NCBI GenBank assembly: GCA_024305405.1
Contig: JAKNDB010000109.1
Location: 620,001 to 684,000 of the forward strand
Direction of reading: 5' to 3'
DNA length: 64,000 nucleotides
Origin: Dirofilaria immitis
Lineage: Eukaryota > Nematoda > Chromadorea > Rhabditida > Onchocercidae
The notes beneath the pieces are model-generated. The model was given only the letters and a program-made list of their open reading frames with translations. It did no database searches and was not told where the DNA came from. Below, in pieces: positions 48,869 through 62,688 of the stretch; position 1 is the first letter of the stretch; every line of letters starts with the position of its first letter. The position numbers and the translations under genes are program-made.

Positions 48869-51053
48869 ATGCGTCCACTTATCTTGAGTACCGGATTGAT
48901 GACACGTGCGCAATCAACCGCTGATGAAATTGAAACAGCAACAAAATGGTGGAATAATTATCCGACATCGTTAGTTTTATTAATAATAATAATAATAATT
49001 TAATTAAGGCTTAATTTTTTTTTCTTTGGAAACATTTAAATAAGCAAAATAATTAATTTCAATTTTTTTCAAAATTTAAACTTTTCTTTTCTCTTTTTTA
49101 TAATATTTTTTCAATTATAAAAAATAATTTTTTTTCTAAAGAAAAATAAGACATTTCAAATTTTATGAGAAAAAAAGAAAACAAATTTATTTTAAAAAAA
49201 AAGAAAATTTTTTTTATTATTTTAGACGATATATTGATTTAGCTCGTCCCGAGAATACATTTCAAAATTATATGTCAAATGTTTGGAGTAAACCGAAACA
49301 AATTGCTCGATCAGCTTCTTATACCAATCTGACATATATTAAAGTAATTTTTGCTTATTTTAAATTTTTGATCAATCCTTTTTAATTTATTAAAAACTAG
49401 CAATGATAATAATAGTAACTAGAGAAAAAAAACAAATTATCATCAGTTCATTATCAAAGAAAGATTAAAATTTTGATTTTTATCATTATTCCGAAAAAAT
49501 TTTTTTCGTTATTTTGCTAATAATTATTGTTTCATCTATAAGATATTATTATTATTATTATTATTATTTAAAATCATATTACTAACTTATTTACGTAAGG
49601 TAATAATACAGTTTACTCATTTTTAGGTAATTAATTAATAATATAAAATTAACTTTTTTTTAAAGAAATTAAATTCCCATATAGTTAAACGTATTTCGTA
49701 TTTAAAAATTAATATCTTTATTTAAAAATTTAATCAAATTTTAAGGAAGCTGAGCACGATTTTCCGATCCGTCGATCATCATCAATATCATCATTAGCAC
49801 CATCACTAGCATTACCACAACATTATCGTCAAGCAGAACGATTTATCGATAGCGCACGAGTTTATCAGCCAAGAATTTATAATTGGTATAATAAATCCTA
49901 CAGTAAAGCAAGGTGGATTGTAAGTTTTACTAGTTTTCAATATCTAATTTTTAATTAAAATTAATTAAGAAAAAAGTGCAATAAATTTTTGTTTCAAATT
50001 CTATAAATAAAATATTTTCAAAAATTTTCATTATCAACAATTCTTATTTTCTGTATTCAATTAATATATAATTAAAATTAGTTTTAAAACAATATCGAAT
50101 TTTATTTCAAATTTTATAAAATATTTTCGAAGTTTTCATTATCAATATTTCGATCTTATATATTTAATTAATACATAATTAAAAATGAATAATACAATAT
50201 TAAGCTTTGTTTTATAGTTAATAAATATATCTTCAAAATTTTTATTATTCGAAATTTTTATTTTATAAATTCAATTAATTAATATTACAAATACATTTGT
50301 TAAATTTTACATATATATTTATCTGAATTTTTTTTGTTAAAATTTTTTTCGATAAAATTTTAATTTTATCGAAAAAATATTAAAATTAATTAATTAATTA
50401 ATTATAGGATACACATGAAACTTTAGCAAAACCACTTCGTGTACCATCCTATCAATCAATGCCGTATAGTTCATATGTGCCATATTATACATTTCAAACG
50501 AAGAGGATATTTTTCAATGAAGTTTGTACTAATTGAAAAAATTAAAATTTCACTTATTCAATTAATTAATTATTTCTGTATTTGATTATTAAGAATTATT
50601 TAAGTATTTTTTTATTTTGAAAATTATTATTACAAATTAATATTTATAGCGAATGGAACCGTTGAAATCATATATTGCTGGATCACAAAAGTATTTGGAT
50701 AGATACGTATCAGCAAGACTTAAAGCAGATGATTTTGCTCAACAATATGCTTATACCTCATATGATTGGAGATATCCACAGGTATGAAATTTTTATAAAT
50801 TTTTTTTTTTTTTTGAAGAAAAAGAAAACTTGCTATTCAAATGAAAACTTATTGTAATTTAATTACCACAGGTTAATTAATTATTTGTATATTAGCACAG
50901 TTTACTAAATTTTAGAATCATGCATTCAATCGGCATTTCATGTATGGTGAAGGAGTATATATTCCGCATGCACCACGCATACCGCATTCTTATTATGATG
51001 CGCAAGCACTACGAAAACTTTACATCACAACAGGACGATTTCGTTTTGCATAA
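48869..51053 (+). CDS. Tyrosine-rich protein of unknown function, 258 aa
   Basis: I do not recognise the family. Exons 48869-48969, 49226-49343, 49746-49919, 50408-50521, 50650-50781 and 50916-51053 keep phase throughout without any correction and end in TAA. The start is MRPLILSTGLMTRAQSTADE. It is basic and rich in Tyr, Ser, Arg and Pro, with motifs such as PKQIARSASYTNL, RRSSSISSLAPSLALPQ and PYSSYVPYYTFQTKR. No signal peptide or membrane span is evident. Low-complexity Tyr/Arg segments like these are common in nematode cytoskeletal, muscle or attachment proteins. The downstream gene has a similar bias and the same direction, so the two may be related or even share a locus; that is inference. 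Confidence 0.8.
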
Positions 51054-52424
51054 TATGCAAATTTTCCGGATCAAAATTATATTATCGTAGAGCCAACGAA
51101 AAAAAAACCACGATTATATATTATTTCAATTGGTTTTTTAATTATGTTACAATGATATGGTTTAAATCATAGAATTTGAATCAATTATTTATTATAATTC
51201 TAATGCTATTATTCTTCATAGTAATTTAATGCTTATCCTAACTTAATTAAATTTTTATCAATTATTAATTAACAATATTCGATATATGAAAAAAAAAGAG
51301 ACAAATGTTGATTATTGTTGTGAATATTTTTGTGATAAGTAATTTGATGAAAATTTGATTATTCTCATTAAAACGATACGAGTGTTTTTGCGAGCATGCT
51401 AATATTTTTTATTTTCTGATAAAATTATTTGATGATAAAAACTGATCAATAATTGTGTTGAAATCAATCGTTGCTATCACGAAACGAAATATATGTTTGA
51501 TATGTAATTTAAAAAAAAAAAAACAATAAATGAAGTAAACAACGTTTAATTCACTTTAATTGTTTAATTTATATCAAGATTTACTAATCAATTTAATCGA
51601 TATGACAATGTATCACTGCTATAAAATTCAATTTATCATTTATCATATCAATATAAGATTTGAACATAAAATGTATGATTCTTATAAAACTTACATGAAT
51701 GCAATTAGAAGATTCGCAGGTACTGAAGAAATGTAAACAAAACAAAAATACGTTTTAGAATAGTTACGGGGAATATTTTCAACATAACAAATATCATCAA
51801 TCTGGTAAAGTATAGTGATAAATGGATCAGCATAATAAACTGATAATGCACAATGATTAAAGTATATAGGATTCTGTCTATTTATTAACTATTCAATCAT
51901 TATTTCGATTAAATCATGTCTGAATTTTAGTTAACAAATTGCGAGTTTCAAAATTAAACATATTCAAACAGATCAATGCATGATCAAATCGTTATCATAT
52001 GAAAGTTAAAAAAAGAAATAATTCGCATCATGGTTGCTAAAAGACGAACATTGAAAATCAGATAAGCTTAAAATTGAATCATCGTTGAATAGTTTCAATA
52101 TCGATACGTAATCGATTCACAAAACACATCCAAACAGATCAATGCACTATCAAATAATTATCATGTGAAATGAAGTGATTGATTTTTAAAACTGATAGTT
52201 TATGTAAATCATAACTTTTCAATTGAGATAATATTGAATAGTCTTAGTCGATGTAGAATCAATTTCTGTGTAATTTTTAAATTTTCTTGGAAAAAAAATC
52301 AAAACTTAATGATTGACATTTTTATTTAATTTGAATTATTTTCAGAAAATTTAAAAATTATTAGGAATAGTTTAAGTTAGCAAAAGCTAAACAATAGTCA
52401 ATACTTATCAGTAAAAATACTTCG

Positions 52425-52583
52425 AAATTTCATCAAGCGTAGTAGCAGACGTATCTGTCACGTTAAAAGAGGATATTTTGACGTTTCAAATATTATTTTA
52501 AAGAAATTTCATTAAATGTAGTAACAGACGTATCTGTCACGTTAAAATCGGATGTTCTCACGTTTCAGATATTATTTTAAAGA
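52425..52583. repeat. 79-bp tandem duplication
   Basis: Two copies sharing CAGACGTATCTGTCACGTTA, then AAA, and a common ATATTATTTTAAAGAAAT end, with about 85-90 percent identity. Confidence 0.88.
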
Positions 52584-54656
52584 AATCTGTTAAAATGTTC
52601 GATTTAAAATGAATAGCTAGCTATTTAGTAATGTAGTAAACTGTCAACTGTCCGAAATTTTTGTGAGCATCAATTAAGTGGAATTTATGAAGTATAATGA
52701 AAACTAAGCTTGAAATAATTAAAACCTTTTTTTTTCTTTCTTTGAAACTATTTAATATATTATTTGGATAAAATATTTATCTTGATAAATTAATTAATGA
52801 AGTATGATAAAGTTTATTTATTCAATAATTTTTTTTTTTTTGGGGAATTATCAAAGATTGAGATAAATTGATAAGTTTGAGTTAAATAATCATTGGAAAA
52901 GAAAAAAAACAACAATGAAAATAAATCTTCACTTTGTGATTTAAAAACTTTCAAAAATGTATTGTTGTAAAAATTAATTTAAAAACTAAAACTAATTGGA
53001 CTTTATTTAAGGAATGATTTTTTTTTTTAAAGATAAATTGATAATTTAAGAGAGAAATAATCATTGCATTATTTTGTGATTTCTTTTCAAAGCATATTGC
53101 TGTTAAGAATAAATTAAAACAAATAAACAACAATTGTTTTCTTTTTTTTTCAAAATAAAGAGCCAAGTTTTTATTAGCAAAAATATCAGCTTATAACTTG
53201 GAAAAAAATGTTCAAGTTCGAAAACAATTGGTGCATATTTCATCAATACAACGTTGCACTGTAAACATTTCCTGAAGTAAATAATCGAAAATTTTGATTG
53301 TATTCATAAATTATAAGGCAAAAATTAAATAATACTAACTAATCATAGATAAGTTATCATAATATCATTGATAAGTAAAAATTCATTTAGTTTAATCTAA
53401 AATCAATTTTGCCTTTTTTTTTATATGTAAAATATTAAATTCCAAAAAAAAACTATCAACGATATCGATCTTTTGAACTGATAAATAACGGTTTATGAAA
53501 AATACAATAATTTTTGAATTATTAATAAAAAAGGTAAGAGAATATTTGACTCATTTTTTCATTCCAAAAAAAACTAATTCATAAATATAATGCTCCTAGT
53601 TTTTGGCTCCTTTTTTTTATTTTCATCTGGCTCTCTAATTTTTGGCTTTTTTTTCTTCTAGACTTTCTAATTCTTCAGGTTTTTTTTCTTTCTTCAATGA
53701 TATTATGTTTAAAAATTAAAATTTTCATTTTTCTTAGGAACAAGCTTACTAGAAAATTTTTAATTTCCAAGGTTAATTTTATCAATTATCATTTACCTTA
53801 CCATTTTATTAAGTTCTTGACTATTAACTAAACAGCTAATCAGAAATTTAATCTAATTAAATTTAATTGGGTAATTTAATAGGAGAAGATAATCTAATTA
53901 ATTTACTAATTATGGCTAATCAGAACTTCAATTATCCATGTAATTGATAGGATATGAAAAAATATCAAGTAATTATCAACAAAATTAATTGATTTATTGA
54001 TTATTTCTTATCAATGGCAACATATGTCATGAAAGATTTTAATTTTATTTCAATTTAATTAAAATTTTTCCAATATCATAATTTAAAAAAAATGTGAATT
54101 TCAGATATTAACATCTTATTATCTTTAAATGATTTTTTTCACGTTTTTCTTATCATTTATCAAAAAAGAATCAAAATGCAATTGATAAGTTTTCCTAAAT
54201 TGTAATCATCATCCTTGGTTTAAATATGATTAATTAATATGATATGAGAATATTCAATTTATGTATTTAAATTTCGTTTAATTTCTATCTTTTTGATCTA
54301 TTGATTTTAATTTTTCATATTTTTCCGATCAATGATAAGTAAATGATTCAAATGAATTTTCCAATCTTATCATCTACCAAAAAAAAAAAATAATAAAGAA
54401 ATGGAAATGAAAGAACTGATAAATTTTCTTTTTAAAATGTAATCAATCAACATCCGGATATGATATAATTGATATAATGTAATAGAGGAGGGTGTGGCAA
54501 CGGAATGAGTTAGCAACACATTTTTAACGATCACATTCAAATGATCCGTTCTCGAATCCACCCTTTTCTTTTTCATCATTTGCGATCCCACAGAATCGAC
54601 AAACCTTCTCATACAACACCATCAAACTAATTCAGCCTGATCGAATGCTGAAATAG

Positions 54657-54725
54657 CAGCATCAGCAACAGCAGCAACAAGTTGCAGTTAAAGAAGAAGA
54701 AGAAGAAGAAGAAACAGAAGCAGTT
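54657..54725. repeat. CAG/CAA and GAA triplet tracts
   Basis: CAGCAACAGCAGCAACAAG followed by (AAG/GAA)n, about 150 bases before the ATG of the next gene. In-frame stops occur near it, so it is more likely untranslated. Confidence 0.7.
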
Positions 54726-54876
54726 AGCAATAATATTATCAAAAATTCTTCATCACTTCATACCGTAGCAACAAAACTTTCCCGACGACCTCGTGCAATT
54801 TCCAATTTCTTCATCGTTCAAATTTCTCGAGAATTTTCCATTTATATATTAAGAGGCAAAAAAAAGCGAATAAATT

Positions 54877-57800
54877 ATGCCATCTAATATACAGTACAAT
54901 ACCCCAATGCCTATTTATTCACGGTAAGTTTTCTCCTTATCAACTTTCATCAAAATCATCATTTAGTTATAATTATTGCTTAAATTTATCAATAATCAGT
55001 ATAGGATTAATTATAATTCTAATACTGCAACAAACAGGTGTCGTGTGAAAATTTATCGTTGATTTTTAAAATTATAAATTTATTTATTCTCAGGTAAGTT
55101 TATCCCTTTATCATTCCTTATCATTCATTTATGATTATATGATTAAATTTTTCAGCAATTAATATGAGATTAATTATAATTTATGCAATAAATTAACATT
55201 GCTGTAGGATTAATTATAAATTAAATTACAGTAAATTGTATAAAAAATTTATCATTCAAAAATTTTTTTAAATTAATAATTTATCAATAATTTTCATTTT
55301 ATGAAATTTGGATTATTTCTTATCAGTTAAAAATTTCCTATTTAATTATATCGATTTATGCTTAAAAATTTTATTAGTTTTGTTTAATTTGTTAAAGATA
55401 AGTTTCGATATATTCTTAATGATTAGATAAATTTTGGATGTTCAAAATTAAATCAAAAATTTCTAATAAATCGATAACGATAATTAAGAATTTTTTTTTT
55501 TTTTTTTTTATAGATATTGTTAAGAGTGATGTTGTAAACATGTTTACGATTGATATGATAAAAAAATTTTATTACGTCATATAGATATTTTAAAAATTAT
55601 GACAATTTAAGATGATCATGTAGTATGAATGAAATGGAAAGCAAAAAAAAAGAAAAAATTTATTCAACAAAAAATTGAAAATGTATTAGAATAGATTTTT
55701 GAACACGTTCGAAATATTATTACAATGTTGCTGTTGATTGTTAAATTTATTGATCTTGTGATCAATGATTTTGCGATTAATCATCATCAATACTATCATC
55801 AATACTAGCATAAGTTGATGTGATAAAATAAACTTAAACGGATGAAACATCCTAGACAACTTCTCTGCACCAGATAAAAATGAATCAAATACAACTTCAC
55901 GATTTAGAGATTGTATTAGAGAGCATGATAAACAAAAAGTAATATATATATGTTTGTATAGTTTTTTCTCGAGAATTTATTTCTACAAAAATAAAGTATA
56001 AATTATTAGTCATAGCTGCAAATAAATGATCTTAGAGATAACTTATCTATTAAGAAAGAATAACTCAGATATCTCGAGAATTTATTTCCTCTCGATAAAT
56101 TTGAGAATGAATTGTTAGTTATAGCTATTACAAAGAAATCGTCATGAAAAATATATATATTTATATCGAAACATATAATTAATTCCTACTTTTAAACAAT
56201 CCTTAGAAATTATTTGATACATATAATTTGCATAGTATTCCAAAATTTTAGTAAGATTTAAATTAAAGTTTAAAATTTTTTGAAAACTTTTACAAATACA
56301 AAAATTTTTATCTCTGACTTTTATTTCTGTCTAATCGTTTAACAGCTTCTCTTGATGAATTTATTTTGTCGATAGTTTAATTATCACATTGTTTTTAGAG
56401 AATGTTATTGCTTTCTTTATCACTCCTTTAATTAGTATTAATTAGAGCTAATTGATAATGTTTTCTAAATTATTTAGATAATGAAAAATTATTCAACGAT
56501 GATAAATATATATTATATATGAAGAATTTTCTTCAATAAATATCAATTAATAATATGATTAGTTTTATTTCATAATGATAATGATTACTGATAGTATCGT
56601 TATTTCAATCTAATACTATCGTAATTTTACAACTTTAAAAAAAAAGATCAAGCCATATATTCTTTTTAAATAAGTTGTATATAATTTATAAAAAGGATTT
56701 TTTTTCTTAAGTAGATATTAATGATTATATCATTAAATAATCCTTATTATCTTATATTGATAAATAGTATCAACATTCATACCAAAAATGATAACGATGT
56801 AATATTATTATTATTTTACACCTGGACAAATCATTAATTAATTGCAAGGTATTTTTGAAATATTTCGTATGTTTACTTTTTAAACAAGCATATTTTTCGT
56901 ATATTTTCATTGTTATTTCATTCTGAAACTTAATCAAATTAGTTGTTGAAAGATGAAAAAAAAAAAAAAAAAAGAAGACGAAAAAATGAACTAAAAGAAA
57001 GGGCAAGTTAGGATAACAAAAAAAAAAAAGTTTTGCGAAGTATTTGAAAACAAAAAAAATTTTTATTTTTTCGCTTAAATTCTCGAATGTTTCAACAAAA
57101 ATGCTAATGTTAAACGATTACAGGTGAGCTGTTCGAGAAAAAAAAAAAAAGAAAAAGAAAAATGATAACAACTGCTATATAATTTTCTGTGTATTTTTAT
57201 ACTTTTTTTTTATACGAAAAAATATATACATATAAATATATATATATACTAGTTATTTGTTTACTAAATAAATTTTAATTTAAAAATAAAACACAAAAAA
57301 ATTTTTGAATAAGTTGTAATTTTTCACAGAGTTTTTTTAAGTTTTTTTTTCCTGCCATAATGAATGATTTATTTTATTTATCAAAAATATTCAAACTTAT
57401 TTATTTCAAATTTCTGATAATTGATTTTTTATTGTTTAAATATTTAATATTTATATCCATTTCAAATTGCTCACATCTAATAATTCATTCTATTTTTAAA
57501 ATATTAAATTTTTATCTAACTCTACAAGAATATCGAATATTTTAAATCCAAATTAATATTTTTTTATAATTGAGAAAAAATCAATATTGCTATCAAAGAC
57601 TATCATTACATTGATAAGATTGAAAATTTTCATATCAAAAATTGATACTAATATTGTAAATTACGAAAAAAAATAAATGTATAATTTTAAATTGTTATTA
57701 ATTTGATAATAATAATTTTAGTGAAGCTGCAGAAGAACAATATAAGCAACAAGTAGGTGCGGGACCGGATCATGCGCTTGGTGCGCGTGATCGACATTTT

Positions 57801-58036
57801 AATCCCGAAATATCCGAAACATTGAAAGCAATTCAAGCTGGTGAAAATGATACATTTGGTCAACATTTCAATGAATTGATAGCACAAGCGGAAATTCCTC
57901 ATATACCACCACCACAGGTTTTATCATTAGCAAAATCATTTCATCCTTATAATTATTTTTTAAATTTCAAATTAAGTATTATTACTATTATCATTATCAC
58001 TATTATTATTATCATTATCATTATTATTATTATTCC

Positions 58037-58111
<75 letters not shown>

Positions 58112-61100
58112 CAGAGATTAATGGTTAACTTTCATATTAAACAAATAATATTATTCAATTATTATGTGATATATATACACTTAGATTAATGATTCATGTG
58201 TTTGATTTTTGGAATGGCTTATATTTCATTATAAATTTTTGAAAGAAAAGAATTAAAAATTTATATATTTTTTTAGGAACCATATTGGGCACATGCAGCA
58301 CGTAGTCGAAGTGAACGAGCACGTTCAGCAACACCTTCTGCTGCTCAACCATATTATGCACCACATTATTCAACTTTACAGCATTCAAAAAATCGAAGTG
58401 AAGAAAGGTTTGATATATGCTATTAATTACAATAAAATTAATTAATAATCCTAAGCTTATATAGAATTACTTATATAGTCATGTATCGATGGAATTTCAA
58501 AAAATTCAATTATAGAAGTAATAAATAATTAATTTGTAAAAGTTAAATACAAAGTTTTGAAAGTTTTTTTTTTTTTTTTTTTTTACGTTTATTGATAGTA
58601 GTAAATATATTGCAGATCGAATGTAGCAGCAAAACGTGGATATGAATTTGGTGGATTAGATTATGTCGATAGATCACGCATACCGCAAGATTCATCTTAT
58701 GCCTATTATGCTGATAATCGAAGATATCATGATGAACAAAAGGCGACAACTCCTGGATATGAAATGGGCGGTATGGATTTTCGAAAAGGTGCGATAGGTA
58801 TGGATGGACCGTATCATGGTCATGGACCGGAACAACGTCGCTTACATCCCAAATTTGATCATACTTCGCTGAAACGTGATGAGATGAATATAGAAGTAGC
58901 ACCTAATGTGGATCGCGTTTCGGCTGATATTCTAGTCGGTGATACGCGTTCCAATCAACATATTACCAGAAATGAACAACCTGATCACAGTTTTGGTACC
59001 TCATTTGGACCAACTGTTGGTTTTACTCGTGAACATCGTACTGTTAATCGTCAGGAAGAAACATCTAGACCAACAACATTCAGCTTATCAGCAAAAAAGA
59101 TAACTCTGTCTACAGGAGAAATGATACATATAAGGGACGTAACACGTATTCTATGACTCCGCAACCTTACCATGGAACAACAGTACAACCGTCAACGGAT
59201 CTTGCAGGTTATACATCACAAACAGTAACCAATTATGCATCGACTGGTACCACTGGTAAACGTACCGATACTGGTGCAGTTAGCATGCCATATACGAAGA
59301 CAGAACAACCATGGATCCGATCGCAAACAACAACAACACCAGTAGGAAGATCCGAATGGTCTAATGAGAACGTCGAGAAAGAGGTGACAATTGAGACACT
59401 GTTGAACGATAAAGCGCTGATTACTCCCAAGAGGTCGATGACCCCAGAATGGCAATCAAGGTCTTTCGAAAAGCATAATCAGTGGAAGAACAGGTCGGAC
59501 CCTCGCTTTACCCGGTCCCAGGTCCTATATTTGTTCCATTCATCCTGCTTCCGTTTCTGCTTACCATCCAATTCCACAATCCTTTTTACCTTCCACTTCA
59601 TATAAATTATTATGTACCTAAATATATATCCTTACCTATATCTTTAACCCAATCTCATTTTATCAAATGATAAAAAAAAAAGAAAAAGAAAGCAACACGA
59701 AACTTTTAACAACTTTTTTTTTTCGTTGCTATTTGCTGTGTAAATTTATATTTTTAATTTTAATAAAATATTCATTGATAATATATTATTATTATTTCGC
59801 TTCTTATTTTCTTTTCTTTTTTTTTTTGTAATTTTTTTCTTTTATTTTTAAAAGTATTCAAAGTCTTTTAAAATAAATAAAATATTATTTAATTTATTAA
59901 TTATTAAAATTTCAGTATTTTAATATAAATTTATATTTTAAAATTTTATATAAAAATTTTATTAACAATAACTTTTGTTTTATTTTTTTAGTCTAAATAT
60001 TTTTATTTTAATTAGCATTTGCTAATTAAAATAAAAATGCTTTTGCTTTATAGAAATTATAATTTATATAATGAAATAGAAAGAGAATAAAAAAGAGAGG
60101 AAAAGAGGAAGAGAGAGAGAGAGGGAAAAAGTGAGAGAGAGAGAGAGAGAGAGGGAGTAATAAGATGTATTTACAAATGAATAAGTAAATTAATCGTATT
60201 CGTATTTTCACTAATGAAAAAAAAAAAAAAAAGTTTTGATTAAATCGAATTTTTAAGACATATGATTATCAGCCAACATGGTCACGTATTGTAAGTGATC
60301 GACGTAATATTTGGGAAGATAAAGCAAGAAATACTGATGCACGCATACAAATGCCACCTTCTTCAAAGGTTTTTTTTTCTTAGAAATAAGTTAGATGTAT
60401 ATTTCGAATATTAAATTTAAATTTCAATATTAATACAATTATATTGATTAGTTTTAATCTGTAAAAATCAATGATTAATTCATTTATAAGTTATGCAAAA
60501 TTTTGTAGATTCCACCACAACAACCACCATATTGGTATAATAGGGCTAATCAAACTCATGCATTATGGCAAAATGAAGCTGATCGACAAAATCGTGATGG
60601 ATATGGTAGTGGTATTCAGACTAACTACAATTATACAGAATATCATGAAAATCAACGGAAGCATGAGAAATATGATATTCAAAAAGGCATGAAGAATACA
60701 GTAGCGATGTTAGACCAATCGATGATTACGATGGTTTTGTATCAAAGACGCAATATACCACACATACGGGTCGTAATGATAGCGGTCCGGAAAATTTACA
60801 ACAAAGTTATCCACCGTATCATACTTCTTCTTCTTATTCTAGCAATCAACAACAGCAGTATACATCAGAACATGGAGTACCAATTACACAAAGTACTAAT
60901 TTAAGTTATACTCCTGTACCTATTCGATCATCATATCCGATATCTTCCTCTACTCAACAAGAACCATCAACTTGGCAATCACAGAGGTATAAAAGTAAAT
61001 CGTAATTTCAAACTATTGACAGAATCTGATTAGGTTCAATAATGAAAACATAAGCTACAACTTTGTTATCTGTGATAATTTTATAATTAAAATAAATCTT

Positions 61101-62688
61101 ATCTGCAATAACTCTATCATTTAACTAAATATAATTTCAGATATGAAATGATAATTTCGTTATTTGTAATAATTTTATCACTTAAATAAATTTGATTTAA
61201 TTATTATTATTACTATTAATTTTTTTTTCATAATAGTTCACGTTACGAACAAAAAATACATGAGAGTTCTACGGAAAGAATGACGTGTAATCAACCGGCA
61301 GTTCCATTATCAGCATCGAATTCAACCGATACATATGCTATTCAGAAGACGAACTATCAACGAAAAACACATCATGAAACTGCTGCACCTTATAGTGCTT
61401 CAATTGTATCCGTTACGCAAGGTTCTGGTGCTTTCGATCGGCATGCTGAAATGTCTGAAGTATTACTTAATTTTTATTTACATTATCGTTTCTTTGTAAA
61501 TTATTATAAAATAGTTTTTGTCGAAATCATTAAAATATTTTATGTACTTCTTGAAAAATATTTTTACATCATTTATTTCAGAATCATTTAAGTTTACGTG
61601 AACTAACGTGAAGTACGTAACGTGAAATTAGCTATACTTCCTATTTTAACTGATCTATATCAAAATATATATATGCGAAAAAATACTGATAAAAATTATC
61701 TATCAATGAATGATCAAGATATGATAAAACATAGAAATTTCTAAATTTATTGTAGAAATAATTGTCATTTATGAATATGATACACTCTCTATACGGTAGC
61801 TTCACCATTGATCAATAAATATTGCTTAAATTATTGTAAAATTACTGTAAAAAATATTTTAGTTCTATTGAAATTATATCTTTTAATATAAAAATCAAAT
61901 ATTAAATTAGAAATGAAATTTCTTTCGTTATATAATTATTATAATCAATAATATAGCATATTTTGTTTAAATTTTTTTTTTTGGAGAATTTAATAATATA
62001 AAATAATTAATTAAAATAAATAATTTTAGGAATAGGAAAATTTTCAAAACTTCAAACCATTTAATATTTGGATATAATATAATTGATTTAAAAAAAAAAA
62101 AAAAAAAAAACTAATCTATTTAATAATACTGTTTATTACAGATATTACCTCGAGGTACGGTAGCGAATACAGAAGCAAGTTTACAAGGTAATTATGTAGA
62201 CAAAGATGGTCAACCAGTATCGTATAAACGTGAGGTTGTAACAAGTGTTAATCCGAATAGCGAAAGTACGCTGCTTAAAGAAGAAGAAAAGCGTGTTGTT
62301 GAGACACCACTTGAACCGGGTGTCATTTCTAGGTAAAAATTGTTAACCTATTTTAAGAATAAATTTCAATCTCGAAAATTTAGCAACTTTCAAAGAGTTC
62401 AAAATTCATTTTAAACTTGAATCAATTTTATCAATATCTATCAAATGAACAACTAAATATTCGAAAAACTAATTTATGATCTTTTTTATTACGATTTCAG
62501 ATTGAATCAAATATCATTAAAGCAATCAAATGATTATGATTACTGTCGTAATTAATAACAACATTTTAATAATTGATTTAAAAGGAAAAAATGAAAACTT
62601 TTCGTTGTATTTTAGACACGTAACCACAAAATATTATAAAAAGAAAACGGTAACCGATACGACAACGACAAGTACCACTCTTCAATAA
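54877..62688 (+). CDS. Large Tyr/Ser/Gln-rich protein, possibly a nematode attachment-structure protein
   Basis: About 785 residues. Exons 54877-54923, 57722-57917, 58277-58407, 58616-59521, 60258-60368, 60509-60986, 61237-61459, 62142-62332 and 62616-62688 sum to a whole number of codons only after one A is added in each of two runs (A6 at 59093, A5 at 60681). The start MPSNIQYNTPMPIYS is supported by a consensus donor and matching phase. The protein is hydrophilic and mostly low-complexity, with short conserved-looking blocks: FNPEISETLKAIQAGE, PYWAHAARSRSERARS, YDYQPTWSRIVSDRRNIWED, PPYWYNRANQTHALWQ and the C-terminal KREVVTSVNPNSE...TTKYYKKKTVTDTTTTST. No membrane span is seen. The C-terminal pattern reminds me of the nematode hemidesmosome protein PAT-12, but this is a weak recollection. 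The stop codon lies inside an AATAAA hexamer. Confidence 0.82.
54924..57721 (+). other. Long first intron of the Tyr-rich gene
   Basis: A 2.8 kb AT-rich intron with homopolymers and no supported exon. Confidence 0.65.
57976..58111. repeat. (ATT)n microsatellite in intron
   Basis: About 135 bases of ATT/ATC triplets directly after exon 2 of the Tyr-rich gene. The Ile-run reading frame through it is read-through of the intron. Confidence 0.93.
59522..60257 (+). other. Intron 4 of the Tyr-rich gene with palindrome and GA tract
   Basis: A 736-base intron. It contains a palindrome near 60,000-60,037 (TTTTTATTTTAATTAGCA, two-base loop, exact complement) and a (GA)n tract at 60,077-60,157. Confidence 0.7.
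60077..60157. repeat. (GA)n microsatellite
   Basis: GA/GAAA purine repeat, partly interrupted, inside intron 4 of the Tyr-rich gene. Confidence 0.9.

Larger units (their letters stand above)
51054..54876. other. Intergenic AT-rich region between the two Tyr-rich genes
   Basis: A likely poly(A) signal for the upstream gene is AATAAA at 51,525, after a poly-A tract. The 79-base tandem duplication at 52,425-52,583 and two dispersed copies of a CAAACAGATCAATGCA block (51,969 and 52,133) are present. CAG and GAA triplet tracts near 54,657-54,725 lie just before the next gene and may be its 5' UTR or promoter. No gene is seen. Confidence 0.6.

Noticed and set aside
57918..58121. Ile-rich C-terminal extension after exon 2 of the Tyr-rich gene
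   Set aside because: Read-through of an intron containing an ATT microsatellite; the donor at 57,918 and the phase of the next exon argue for splicing.
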